Positions 5,640 through 12,520 of a stretch of 12,520 nucleotides of DNA are shown here, one piece after another. The notes below the pieces were generated by a model. The model worked only from the letters and a program-made list of their open reading frames with translations, had not been told where the DNA came from and made no database searches. The stretch covers positions 1 through 12,520 of the forward strand of contig JAFDDL010000048.1 of NCBI GenBank assembly GCA_019310865.1, in the 5' to 3' direction. Both the position numbers and the translations under genes were made by a program. This stretch comes from Deltaproteobacteria bacterium (lineage in GTDB: Bacteria > Desulfobacterota > Desulfobacteria > Desulfobacterales > JAFDDL01). Each line of letters begins with the position of its first letter. Position 1 is the first letter of the stretch.

Positions 5640-6314
5640 ATGCGCTATTATCCAATTAATCTGGACGTTGACGGTCGTAACTGCCTGGTTGTGGGGGGTG
5701 GGTCGGTGGGCACGCGTAAGGTCAAAACCCTGCTGTCATGCGGTGCCCGGGTTACAGTGGTCAGCCCAAAAATTTCAGCCGAGCTTAGGCGGCTTTTGGA
5801 ATCCGGACAGATACAATTTATGGAGCGGACCTATCGATCCACGGATTTAACCAGGATGTTTCTGGTGTTTGGGGCCTCGGACAATGAGCAGCTCAACCGC
5901 CGAATCCATGCGGATGCAACACAGCGTAATATGTTGTGTAATATTGCGGACAAACCGGCCGTCTGCAACTTCATACTCCCTGCCATCGTGCGGCGTGGGG
6001 ATCTGGTTTTGACCGTTTCCACATCCGGAAAAAGCCCGGCTTTTTCAAAAAAATTGCGAAAAGATCTTGAAAAGCAGTTTGGTGAAGAATATATCGAGTT
6101 TCTTCGGCTGCTCGGAGTGATTCGGGAAAAGTTGCTGGCCGAGAAACATGAACCCGAAGCGCATAAGACATTGTTTGAATCGTTGATAGAGCAGGGACTG
6201 TTGGATCTGGTGAAATCCGGCAATACACAACGAATCGACGCATTGCTACGGGATGTCCTGGGGGATGGGTTTGAATCGGATATTTTGCTAAACGGGGATG
6301 CGCAAACCCGGTAA
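5640..6314 (+). CDS. Precorrin-2 dehydrogenase (siroheme synthase N-terminal type)
   Basis: This 224-residue NAD-dependent enzyme oxidises precorrin-2 to sirohydrochlorin; some members also insert iron. The N-terminal Rossmann motif VVGGGSVGTRK spans 17-27. The family's catalytic region is seen as NIADKPAVCNF (Asp104), followed by LPAIVRRGDL and STSGKSPAFSKKLR. A helical C-terminal dimerisation region follows. The uroporphyrinogen methyltransferase domain of full CysG is absent, so it resembles stand-alone SirC or Met8-like proteins. It sits 12 bases after the MBL gene and directly before a HemX/CcsA-type gene and hemA. In sulfate reducers siroheme serves the sulfite reductases and is also the precursor for heme through the alternative (Ahb) route. 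That makes its grouping with hemA sensible. Confidence 0.9.
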   Translation: MRYYPINLDVDGRNCLVVGGGSVGTRKVKTLLSCGARVTVVSPKISAELRRLLESGQIQFMERTYRSTDLTRMFLVFGASDNEQLNRRIHADATQRNMLCNIADKPAVCNFILPAIVRRGDLVLTVSTSGKSPAFSKKLRKDLEKQFGEEYIEFLRLLGVIREKLLAEKHEPEAHKTLFESLIEQGLLDLVKSGNTQRIDALLRDVLGDGFESDILLNGDAQTR

Positions 6315-6331
6315 TTGTGAGGGCGGTGACC

Positions 6332-7153
6332 ATGGACAAGTTTCAGTTTATCACCATATTTTTTTACATGCTCAGCACGGCAGGCTATGTCGCGTACCTG
6401 TTCTTTCAAAAGAACTACTGGCAGAAGGCCGGTTATGTTCTGCTGTCGGCCGGCCTGGGTTGTCACACCCTGTTTATCGTTCTTTCGTACCTGGGCAGCG
6501 GTTTGTTTCCCGGTCGGAATCTTCACCAGACCCTGGTGGTGGCCTGCTGGGCATTTTCCGGCATGTTTGTATTGATCCAGTACAAGTTCAATTTGAAAAT
6601 CCTGGGGGTTTATGCCGCCCCCGTTGCGGCGGCCGTTATGATCATGGCCGCGGGGCTGCCCACGGCGACGGTTTCCAACAGCCCGTTTTTTAAAAGCTTC
6701 TGGTTGTTTTTTCACCTCATGACGACCTTTTTGGGTCATGCGGCCTTTGCACTGGCCTGTGGGGTGGGGGGGCTGTATCTGCTCCAGGAACGGGCCATCA
6801 AAACGAAGCAGCCGGGGTTTTTCTTCAGGCGATTGCCCTCCCTCAATCTGCTCGATAGAACCGGTTACGCCTGTATTGTTTCGGGTTTTATGATGCTGAC
6901 AATCGGGTTGGTGGCCGGTGTGTTATATGCGAAAACCGCCTGGGGTAGATTCTGGAGCTGGGACTCCAAAGAAGTCTGGACCGCGATTGTCTGGCTGTTT
7001 TATGCCGTATTACTTCATGAGAGAATCGTGTCGGGATGGCGCGGGCGAAAGGCCGCCATCATGTCGATTGTCGGGTTTGGGCTTCTCTTGTTTACCTTTT
7101 TAGGGGTTAACCTGTTATTGGAGGGCCACCACGGAGAGTTTACACGGTGGTAA
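6332..7153 (+). CDS. HemX/CcsA-type cytochrome c assembly membrane protein
   Basis: This protein of about 273 residues has roughly eight hydrophobic helices and belongs to the CcsA/CcmC/HemX superfamily. The tryptophan-rich signature WGRFWSWDSKEVW, followed by WLFYAVLLHER, matches the WWD-type heme-handling motif. Conserved-type histidines occur in LGCHT, NLHQT, FFHL and the C-terminal EGHHGEF. Members next to hemA are called HemX and are thought to influence glutamyl-tRNA reductase level. Members in cytochrome c loci export heme for c-type cytochrome maturation, so its position here allows both roles. The open frame begins with GTG at 6317, but ATG 6332 follows GAGG at proper distance and starts just before the first helix. 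Its stop lies at the hemA start, overlapping by 7 bases if hemA uses GTG 7147. Confidence 0.85.
   Translation: MDKFQFITIFFYMLSTAGYVAYLFFQKNYWQKAGYVLLSAGLGCHTLFIVLSYLGSGLFPGRNLHQTLVVACWAFSGMFVLIQYKFNLKILGVYAAPVAAAVMIMAAGLPTATVSNSPFFKSFWLFFHLMTTFLGHAAFALACGVGGLYLLQERAIKTKQPGFFFRRLPSLNLLDRTGYACIVSGFMMLTIGLVAGVLYAKTAWGRFWSWDSKEVWTAIVWLFYAVLLHERIVSGWRGRKAAIMSIVGFGLLLFTFLGVNLLLEGHHGEFTRW
7133..7138 (+). promoter_or_regulatory. Ribosome binding site supporting GTG start of hemA
   Basis: GGAGAG lies 8 bases before GTG 7147, inside the end of the HemX/CcsA-type gene. The alternative ATG at 7168 has no such sequence at a useful distance, so the GTG start is slightly favoured. Confidence 0.5.
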
Positions 7154-8445
7154 ATCTTGACGAAATTATGAAACACATCGTCTTAATTGGATTAAATCAT
7201 AAAACCGCCCCAGTGGCGCTCAGGGAATGCCTCGCGTTCTCAGAACCTCAGATTGCCCAGGCAATGGCAACGCTTCAGCAGGCGGCTGCGATCCAGGAGG
7301 TGTTGCTGTTTTCCACCTGCAATCGGGTAGAGCTTCTGATGGCAGTGTCAGACCGACCGGAAGCGGCATCGGTTGCCAAGCAGTATCTCGTGGACCACAA
7401 GAACGTGGCGCCCGGGCAATTTGAAGATGCCTTGTATCAATACGAGGGCGATGAGGCGGTTCGGCATGTGTTTCAAGTCGCTTCGAGTCTCGACTCAATG
7501 ATTCTCGGCGAGCCGCAGATTCTGGGTCAAATGAAGCAGGCCTATCACATTGCCGCCAAGCAGAAACGCACGGGTGTGATCTTAAACCGGTTGATGCACC
7601 GTACCTTTTTTGTTGCCAAGAAGATCAGAACGGAGACGGGAATCGGTGATCATGCCGTGTCCATCAGCTATGCGGCCATTGAACTGGGGCGGAAAATATT
7701 CGGAGATCTGGTCGGGAAAAAGATTCTGTTCATCGGCGCAGGCGAAATGGCCGAACTTGCCGTCGAGCATCTGATGCGACAACAGGTGGGCCGAATATCC
7801 GTTGCAAACCGGACGTTTGAGCGTGGCGTTACACTGGCCCGGCAATACGAGGGTGAAGCCATTCGGTTTGAAGAGATATCGGAAAAGCTTGAAGATGTGG
7901 ATATCATCATCAGTTCAACCGGCGCCCCTGATTTTGTGATCGGACACGATCAGGTCAAGGCGGTGATGCGCAGCCGGCGCAATCGGCCCTTGTTTTTCAT
8001 TGATATTGCCGTTCCGCGGGACATTGATCCCAAAATTAACCGGTTGAACAATGTTTATCTGTACGACATCGATGACTTGAAAGGTGTTGTGGAGGATAAT
8101 ATTGAAGATCGACAGCGTGAAGCGATCAAGGCCCAGCGGTATATCGACGAGGCGGTCATTCAATTTCGAAGCTGGTATGAAAATCTTGCTGCGGTGCCGA
8201 CCATTGTGGCGCTGCGCAGTCGGGTCCAAGCCATTGCTGACGCCGAGTTTACGAAAACGATTCAGGGCCTTCCGGACTTATCGGCGGATGCGCGTGAAGC
8301 GGTTTTGCGCATGAAAACTTCGCTGATCAACAAGATCATGCATCACCCCACCATCTTTCTAAAGAAAAATGGTTGCCATGGTGATAGATCGGTTTATCTG
8401 GACACGATTCGGAAACTGTTTAATTTAGATGATCCCGCAGATTAA
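7147..8445 (+). CDS. hemA: Glutamyl-tRNA reductase
   Basis: This enzyme reduces glutamyl-tRNA to glutamate-1-semialdehyde, the first committed step of tetrapyrrole synthesis by the C5 route. The 432-residue protein shows GLNHKTAPVALRE (15-27) and the catalytic cysteine in FSTCNRVEL (Cys58 from the GTG start). It also has LDSMILGEPQILGQ, the NADPH-binding FIGAGEMAELA and a C-terminal helical dimerisation domain ending near IRKLFNLDD. Length and all signature blocks match the family. GTG 7147 is supported by GGAGAG 8 bases upstream. ATG 7168 would give the more typical short N-terminus (MKHIVLIGLNHK) and is the alternative. The gene follows precorrin-2 dehydrogenase and the HemX/CcsA-type protein, so this stretch is a tetrapyrrole module. 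The porphobilinogen deaminase and uroporphyrinogen genes often found nearby are not in this window. Confidence 0.97.
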   Translation: MVNLDEIMKHIVLIGLNHKTAPVALRECLAFSEPQIAQAMATLQQAAAIQEVLLFSTCNRVELLMAVSDRPEAASVAKQYLVDHKNVAPGQFEDALYQYEGDEAVRHVFQVASSLDSMILGEPQILGQMKQAYHIAAKQKRTGVILNRLMHRTFFVAKKIRTETGIGDHAVSISYAAIELGRKIFGDLVGKKILFIGAGEMAELAVEHLMRQQVGRISVANRTFERGVTLARQYEGEAIRFEEISEKLEDVDIIISSTGAPDFVIGHDQVKAVMRSRRNRPLFFIDIAVPRDIDPKINRLNNVYLYDIDDLKGVVEDNIEDRQREAIKAQRYIDEAVIQFRSWYENLAAVPTIVALRSRVQAIADAEFTKTIQGLPDLSADAREAVLRMKTSLINKIMHHPTIFLKKNGCHGDRSVYLDTIRKLFNLDDPAD

Positions 8446-8472
8446 CCCTACCGTGACCAACGTTGGGGTTAA
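8442..8472 (+). promoter_or_regulatory. Inverted repeat around the hemA stop, upstream of fabD
   Basis: TTAACCC (8442-8448) and its exact reverse complement GGGTTAA (8466-8472) flank 17 bases; a second palindrome CCAACGTTGG (8457-8466) lies in the loop and competes with it. The hairpin includes the hemA stop codon and ends 12 bases before the fabD Shine-Dalgarno. There is no T-run, so it is not a typical terminator. It may affect translation or RNA stability between the two genes. Confidence 0.35.
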
Positions 8473-8484
8473 CAGATCAAGATT

Positions 8485-8489
8485 GGAGG
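8485..8489 (+). promoter_or_regulatory. Ribosome binding site of fabD
   Basis: GGAGG lies 6 bases before GTG 8496. It decides the start: the open frame extends 11 codons further upstream to a TTG, but that would place this site inside the coding region and lengthen the protein beyond the conserved N-terminus. Confidence 0.85.
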
Positions 8490-8495
8490 TACACG

Positions 8496-9434
8496 GTGAA
8501 AAAAACGGCATTTTTATTTCCAGGACAGGGTTCCCAAAAAATTGGTATGGGCAAGGATTTATATGATGCGTTCGATTATGTTCGGGATATCTTTCATATG
8601 GCGGCCGAGATCACGCAAATCAAGGTCTCTCAGCTCTGTTTTGAAGGGCCCATGGAAACGTTGACCCTAACGGTGAATTTGCAGCCGGCCATCACCACGG
8701 TGAATCTGGCGTTTCTGGCAGTTCTTGTACGAGCGGGTATCGTACCGGATGTCTCTGCCGGTCACAGTCTCGGGGAGTTCAGTGCGTTATGCGCCGCCAA
8801 GGTCGTATCCACGGAAGATGCCATTGGCCTGGTATTTAAGCGCGGGGAGTTGATGCACCGGGAGGCAACGAAACACCAGGGCGCCATGCAGGCCATAATC
8901 GGTCTGCCCATTGAAGTGGTCTCCGAGACGGTGGTCGAGGCGCAGGCCAAGGGGGTTGTTTCTGTGGCCAACCATAACATGGAAACTCAGATCGTTATCA
9001 CCGGCGAACCCGCTCCGGTTGAGCAGGCTGCCGGTATGCTGGTGGAAAGGGGCGCCCGGGCGAAGCCGTTAAAGGTCAGCGGTGCCTGGCACAGCACGTT
9101 GATTCAGGGTGCTGAAAGCGATTTTAAATCAGTATTGGCGTCGGTTCCCTTCAATACACCGAAAACGCCGGTTATCCACAATGTCACGGCGGATACCTGC
9201 GAAGATCCGGATGAAATCAAAAGGCTCATGGCCCGGCAGCTATGTTCACCGGTTCGCTGGTATGACACCATGGGCAAACTGGTTGATAGAGACATCGAGA
9301 TTTTTGCTGAAATCGGTCCGGGCAAGGTGCTCACCGGACTTGCCAAAAAGACGTTGCCGAAGGCGCATTCGGCAAAACTGTATGCCATAAACAGTCTGAA
9401 AGCTCTTGATCAGCTCTTGAATGAGATCTCGTAG
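8496..9434 (+). CDS. fabD: Malonyl-CoA:ACP transacylase
   Basis: This enzyme moves the malonyl group from CoA to acyl carrier protein, supplying extender units for fatty acid synthesis. The 312-residue protein begins KKTAFLFPGQGSQ. It carries the GHSLGE nucleophile elbow with Ser91, the conserved Arg116 that holds the malonyl carboxylate, and the partner His199 in SGAWHS. The usual SGAFHS is slightly changed. The length is normal for FabD. GTG 8496 is chosen because of GGAGG 6 bases upstream. No other fab gene is seen nearby, so it stands alone between hemA and the DksA-type gene rather than in a full fab operon. It is probably co-transcribed from the upstream genes, unless the inverted repeat near the hemA stop interrupts transcription. 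Confidence 0.95.
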   Translation: MKKTAFLFPGQGSQKIGMGKDLYDAFDYVRDIFHMAAEITQIKVSQLCFEGPMETLTLTVNLQPAITTVNLAFLAVLVRAGIVPDVSAGHSLGEFSALCAAKVVSTEDAIGLVFKRGELMHREATKHQGAMQAIIGLPIEVVSETVVEAQAKGVVSVANHNMETQIVITGEPAPVEQAAGMLVERGARAKPLKVSGAWHSTLIQGAESDFKSVLASVPFNTPKTPVIHNVTADTCEDPDEIKRLMARQLCSPVRWYDTMGKLVDRDIEIFAEIGPGKVLTGLAKKTLPKAHSAKLYAINSLKALDQLLNEIS

Positions 9435-9441
9435 TTTGATA

Positions 9442-9470
9442 TTTACAAGGTATGGCTGCTGTGGTAAATA
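9442..9470 (+). promoter_or_regulatory. Possible promoter upstream of the DksA-type gene
   Basis: TTTACA (9442-9447, five of six matches to TTGACA) is followed after 17 bases by TAAATA (9465-9470) with TGG directly before it, an extended -10 arrangement. It falls in the 78-base gap after fabD, which is the widest gap in the plus-strand block. It could give dksA, the PHP gene and rnc a separate start of transcription. Confidence 0.35.
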
Positions 9471-9512
9471 AATATATTCTCAGCTATTAGGAAATGGTAG
9501 GGAGGGCTGAAG

Positions 9513-9875
9513 ATGCAGAAGAAAGATATCGAATATTTCAAAGAGTTTCTCTCAGGTCGTCTGGATGAGCTTTTATCACAGGCGGATGACACTGTATCCG
9601 ATATGACGGATCCCAATGAAAACTTTCCGGACCCAACAGATCGTGCCTCATTGGAAGCGGACCGAAATTTTATGCTTCGAATTCGCGATCGGGAGCATAA
9701 ACTGATCAAAAAAATAAAAGGTGCCCTGGATCGGATTGAAAACAGCACCTTCGGGATTTGTGAAGCCTGCGGGGAGGACATTTCCGTTGAGCGGCTCAAG
9801 GCAAGACCCGTGACCACCCAATGTATCGAGTGCAAAACAAAAGAAGAGGCTTTGGAAAAAGCGCTTGGAATCTAA
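9513..9875 (+). CDS. DksA/TraR-family zinc-finger transcription factor
   Basis: This 120-residue protein is of the type that binds in the secondary channel of RNA polymerase and, with ppGpp, adjusts promoter activity in the stringent response. It has an N-terminal coiled-coil region, and the tip motif D40-P-T-D43-R-A45 matches the DxxDxA motif that DksA needs for function. The C-terminal four-cysteine zinc finger is complete (Cys83, Cys86, Cys104, Cys107). It is somewhat shorter than E. coli DksA (151 residues), as is usual in Desulfobacterota. GGGAGGG lies about 7 bases before the ATG, a strong site. The last 11 bases overlap the start of the PHP gene. The intact tip motif favours a true DksA role over a degenerate TraR-like protein. 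Confidence 0.9.
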   Translation: MQKKDIEYFKEFLSGRLDELLSQADDTVSDMTDPNENFPDPTDRASLEADRNFMLRIRDREHKLIKKIKGALDRIENSTFGICEACGEDISVERLKARPVTTQCIECKTKEEALEKALGI

Positions 9876-10752
9876 TCACATTGGGGCCGTTGACCTTCAT
9901 ATCCATACCACCGCGTCCGATGGCAGTCTGACCGTCAGGGAAATCTTTAGGCTCGCCCGGAAACTCAAGCTCGCTGCAATTGCCATCACCGATCATGATA
10001 CCCTTGCCGGTACCATTGAAGCCCTGAACCAAGGTATTCCAAATGATCTGGGTTTTCTGACCGGCGTTGAAATCAGCACCCAAGCGCCTAAGGAAATATC
10101 GTTGTCAGGAAGTCTTCACATTCTGGGTTACGGTGTCCGCCTCAACGATCCGGATTTAAACGAAATTCTTACCAAGCTCAGAGAGTCGCGGGCCAATCGA
10201 AATCCGGCCATCATCGAACGCCTGGGTCAAATCGGCATCGACATCACGTATGCGCAATTGGCAAATTCATTCAAAGATGCCCAGTTGGGCCGCCCGCACA
10301 TCGCCCAGCTTCTGGTTAAAAAGGGGTATGCCACCAGTATAAATGAGGCATTTGATCGATATCTGACCTGTGACACTCCGGGCTATGTGGAAAAATATCG
10401 GATCGATTGCCGCCGGGCCGTTGAGGCGGTTCGGCAAGCCGGTGGCGTTGCGGTGCTGGCCCATCCGGTGCTGCTGAATCTTTCCGATGCGCAGCTCGAG
10501 GCCCTGCTTGGAATGCTCACCCGGGCCGGCTTGAAGGGGATAGAAGTCTATTTTCCAGAGCATAGCCGTTCGCAGACGGCGCTTTACCAGTCCCTTGCCC
10601 GCCGATATTCTCTCATTGAAACGGGTGGTACCGATTTCCATGGCGCTGTGACACCCGACATACAGATGGGTATTGGCACCGGGGAACTCAGGGTGCCCTA
10701 TTCAGCCTATGAAAATATCCATACGTTTTTAAATACCAACGACATGCTTTGA
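9865..10752 (+). CDS. PHP-domain phosphatase (TrpH/RNase AM-like)
   Basis: This 295-residue PHP-domain metal-dependent phosphoesterase resembles TrpH/YciV, whose characterised members remove phosphate from 3',5'-nucleoside bisphosphates or act as 5'-3' RNA exonucleases. Visible metal ligands are His12 and His14 in DLHIHT, Asp19 in ASDG, Asp43-His44 in TDHD, Glu69 in GVEIS, a histidine in LAHP and the C-terminal GTDFHG. An inserted helical region at about 95-190 fits the family. The start is TTG 9865, which overlaps the dksA end by 11 bases. No other start codon lies before the DLHIHT motif, so this unusual start is likely real. The gene lies between a DksA-type gene and RNase III. RNA or nucleotide turnover is the best reading; the substrate is inferred. 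Confidence 0.87.
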   Translation: MESNHIGAVDLHIHTTASDGSLTVREIFRLARKLKLAAIAITDHDTLAGTIEALNQGIPNDLGFLTGVEISTQAPKEISLSGSLHILGYGVRLNDPDLNEILTKLRESRANRNPAIIERLGQIGIDITYAQLANSFKDAQLGRPHIAQLLVKKGYATSINEAFDRYLTCDTPGYVEKYRIDCRRAVEAVRQAGGVAVLAHPVLLNLSDAQLEALLGMLTRAGLKGIEVYFPEHSRSQTALYQSLARRYSLIETGGTDFHGAVTPDIQMGIGTGELRVPYSAYENIHTFLNTNDML

Positions 10753-11450
10753 TGAATGCGACGACAAATCTCAATGAACTTCAAGACTGCATCGGGTATG
10801 CCTTTAAGGACAACCAACTGCTGAGCCAGGCCTTGCACCATCGCTCCTTTGTCAATGAACTGACCGAATCCGATGCCCGGGATAATGAATGCCTGGAATT
10901 CCTGGGAGATGCCGTGTTGAGCCTGATCGTGGGCCACATGCTGATGAAGCGATATCCGGATTTCAAGGAGGGGGACTTGTCGCGTGTGCGAGCGGGTATG
11001 GTCAATGAAAAACAACTGGCTGAAATTGCAGTCCAAATTGATCTGGGCGCCTATTTGAAGCTTGGAAAGGGTGAAATTTTGACCCAGGGTCGGGAGAAAA
11101 AATCGATCCTGGCAGACGCCCTGGAAGCCTTGTTGGGAGCAGTGTATCTGGATGGTGGATTTGAAAAGGCCTTTGCGGTGGTACACAACCTGTTTACCGC
11201 GCAGGTCGAAGCGGCGGCTAAACCGGCAGCGCACCGCGATTACAAGAGCCGCCTACAGGAATTGATCCAGGGAAAGCACCACATGACGCCATGCTATCAA
11301 ATGGTCGATGAGAGTGGACCGGATCATGATAAGACCTTTCGGATTCAAATCTCTTTGGGAGACCTGACTGCCGAAGGGTTCGGGAAAAGCAAAAAAGCGG
11401 CCGAGCAGGATGCTGCGTGCCGGGCCTTAGAATTGCTTGAAGCCGGCTGA
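10752..11450 (+). CDS. rnc: Ribonuclease III
   Basis: RNase III cuts double-stranded RNA in rRNA processing and mRNA control. The 232-residue protein has the signature NECLEFLGDAVLS with Glu46, Glu49 and Asp53, then DALEALLGAVYLDGG with the metal-binding Asp122 and Glu125. A C-terminal double-stranded RNA-binding domain (about 162-228) begins with DYKSRLQELIQ and ends in KKAAEQDAACRALELL. All catalytic residues are present and the length is normal. ATG 10752 overlaps the PHP stop by one base (TGATG); a TTG directly before it is a less likely start. The radical SAM gene follows after 2 bases. Overlapping ends on both sides indicate tight co-transcription. Confidence 0.97.
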   Translation: MNATTNLNELQDCIGYAFKDNQLLSQALHHRSFVNELTESDARDNECLEFLGDAVLSLIVGHMLMKRYPDFKEGDLSRVRAGMVNEKQLAEIAVQIDLGAYLKLGKGEILTQGREKKSILADALEALLGAVYLDGGFEKAFAVVHNLFTAQVEAAAKPAAHRDYKSRLQELIQGKHHMTPCYQMVDESGPDHDKTFRIQISLGDLTAEGFGKSKKAAEQDAACRALELLEAG

Positions 11451-11452
11451 TC

Positions 11453-12499
11453 ATGCCCAACTCAATAAAACCCCTGATTGTCCCCGTATTTATACCCAAT
11501 GCCGGTTGCCCCCATCGATGTGTTTTCTGCAATCAATCAACCATCACCGGCATGTCCGCGGCCCATCTGTCTCCGAAATTTGTCGAACATCAGATAGAAT
11601 CTTTTTTAGCCGGTTGTCGGATTTCGTCCCGAAGGGTCCAGATCGCCTTTTATGGTGGGAATTTTCTGGGGCTTGATAAATCGGATGTCATACGGCTTTT
11701 GTCTGTGGCCTCGGGTTATGTGACCAAAGGAATTGCCCACAGCCTTCGGTTTTCCACCCGTCCGGATACCATCGATTCGGATCGGCTTGAATCGATTTCC
11801 GGTTTTCCGGTGGCAACCGTGGAATTGGGTGTTCAATCCATGAACGACACGGTGCTCGCCCGGGCAAATCGTGGACATGGGGCTTGTGACACCCGCGCAG
11901 CGGTGACCTCGCTGAAGCGGGCCGGTTATGAAATCGGCCTTCAGCTGATGGTGGGACTACCCGGTGACACGGCGACTGCCTGCCTGCAAAGCGCCCGAGA
12001 AACTGTGGCGCTCAAACCGGACTTTGTTCGAATCTATCCCACCCTTGTGATAGCGGGCAGTGCGCTGGCGAGGTTTTATGCGCAAGGGCGCTACCGGCCA
12101 TGGACGCTGGAAAAGAGTGTTTCCACAGTCAAACAAATGATGGGCGTATTTGCGCGAAATGCAATTCCGGTTATTCGCATGGGGCTTCAACCGACGGCCG
12201 ACCTGATAGCGGGCAGCAGCATCATCGCGGGGCCGTTTCATCCGTCTTTCGGACATCTGGTGAAATCAGAGATATACTTTGATCGGGCCATGACCCAGAT
12301 TCAACAGATCCGCGACCCGCTCGGGTCGCCCGTGACGCTTTGGGTGCATCCACGTTCGGTTTCCCAGATGCAGGGGCTAAACAAATCGAATATCAAGCGC
12401 CTGGCCCTGGCCTTGGATATTGAAACGGTCTCGGTTAAAGGGGATCCGGACGTGCGCGAGGGCCGGATTGTCATAAGGATCGGGAGCGAAATCAAGTAG
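11453..12499 (+). CDS. Elp3-like radical SAM protein without acetyltransferase domain
   Basis: This 348-residue radical SAM enzyme carries the 4Fe-4S motif Cys19-x3-Cys23-x2-Cys26, the SAM-binding YGGNFLGL (the GGE-like motif), ELGVQSMND and LMVGLPGD. These blocks place it near the Elp3/HemN-like branch. The C-terminal GNAT acetyltransferase domain of true Elp3 is absent; the last 100 residues hold no acetyl-CoA motif. Related proteins are found next to rnc in several bacterial groups, often before smc or other housekeeping genes; their reaction is poorly defined. The ATG lies 2 bases after the rnc stop with only a weak Shine-Dalgarno, so translation is probably coupled. It is intact and ends 21 bases before the window edge. 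tRNA wobble-uridine modification is a possible role by relation to Elp3, but this is inference. Confidence 0.85.
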   Translation: MPNSIKPLIVPVFIPNAGCPHRCVFCNQSTITGMSAAHLSPKFVEHQIESFLAGCRISSRRVQIAFYGGNFLGLDKSDVIRLLSVASGYVTKGIAHSLRFSTRPDTIDSDRLESISGFPVATVELGVQSMNDTVLARANRGHGACDTRAAVTSLKRAGYEIGLQLMVGLPGDTATACLQSARETVALKPDFVRIYPTLVIAGSALARFYAQGRYRPWTLEKSVSTVKQMMGVFARNAIPVIRMGLQPTADLIAGSSIIAGPFHPSFGHLVKSEIYFDRAMTQIQQIRDPLGSPVTLWVHPRSVSQMQGLNKSNIKRLALALDIETVSVKGDPDVREGRIVIRIGSEIK

Positions 12500-12520
12500 A
12501 CTCCGAAGACGAGCAAGTAA

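Noticed and set aside
5831..6739. A 302-codon minus-strand open frame
   Set aside because: It crosses precorrin-2 dehydrogenase and the HemX/CcsA-type gene, both clearly coding on the plus strand with conserved motifs. Its product is basic and low-complexity with no recognisable domain.
9435..9512. A rho-independent terminator after fabD
   Set aside because: The gap is AT-rich but has no GC-rich stem followed by a T-run.

Overview
The window carries two divergent gene blocks separated by an AT-rich gap of about 237 bases. Gene content and order suggest an anaerobic Desulfobacterota bacterium (Desulfobacterales-like, possibly a marine sulfate reducer). The support is a precorrin-2 dehydrogenase, a HemX/CcsA-type protein and glutamyl-tRNA reductase in a row, an ATP synthase with two b subunits and a short a subunit, and the order dksA - PHP phosphatase - rnc - radical SAM. 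The taxonomy is an inference from these families; no rRNA gene is present.

Left block (1-3606, minus strand): the membrane part of an F-type ATP synthase. In transcription order it holds an AtpZ-like protein, AtpI, subunit a, a fused four-hairpin subunit c (AtpE1, 324 aa), an ordinary single-hairpin subunit c (AtpE2, 82 aa), subunit b, and a second subunit b that runs off the left edge. The genes are tightly packed, two of them with 4-base stop/start overlaps. The F1 genes would be expected beyond position 1. AtpE1 is the most unusual object here. Hairpins 1 and 4 keep the full two-carboxylate sodium-type site (Glu32/Glu65 equivalents), while hairpins 2 and 3 have lost both carboxylates. The likely product is a hetero-oligomeric, sodium-coupled c-ring with fewer ion sites than hairpins.

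Right block (3844-12499, plus strand): a dense run of housekeeping genes. It opens with a DHH-family phosphoesterase and a ribonuclease Z-like metallo-beta-lactamase-fold hydrolase. Next comes a tetrapyrrole group: precorrin-2 dehydrogenase, a HemX/CcsA-type membrane protein and hemA. It continues with fabD, a DksA-type zinc-finger regulator, a PHP-domain phosphatase, rnc (RNase III) and an Elp3-like radical SAM protein without an acetyltransferase domain. Most of these genes overlap or lie within a few bases of each other. The larger gaps, before fabD and before dksA, may mark transcription or translation control points.

Several starts are not ATG (TTG for atpI, the MBL protein and the PHP protein; GTG for fabD and probably hemA). 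Three annotated starts lie inside longer open frames and were moved to the codon that follows a Shine-Dalgarno sequence at proper distance. I saw no rRNA, tRNA, CRISPR array, insertion sequence or phage gene.
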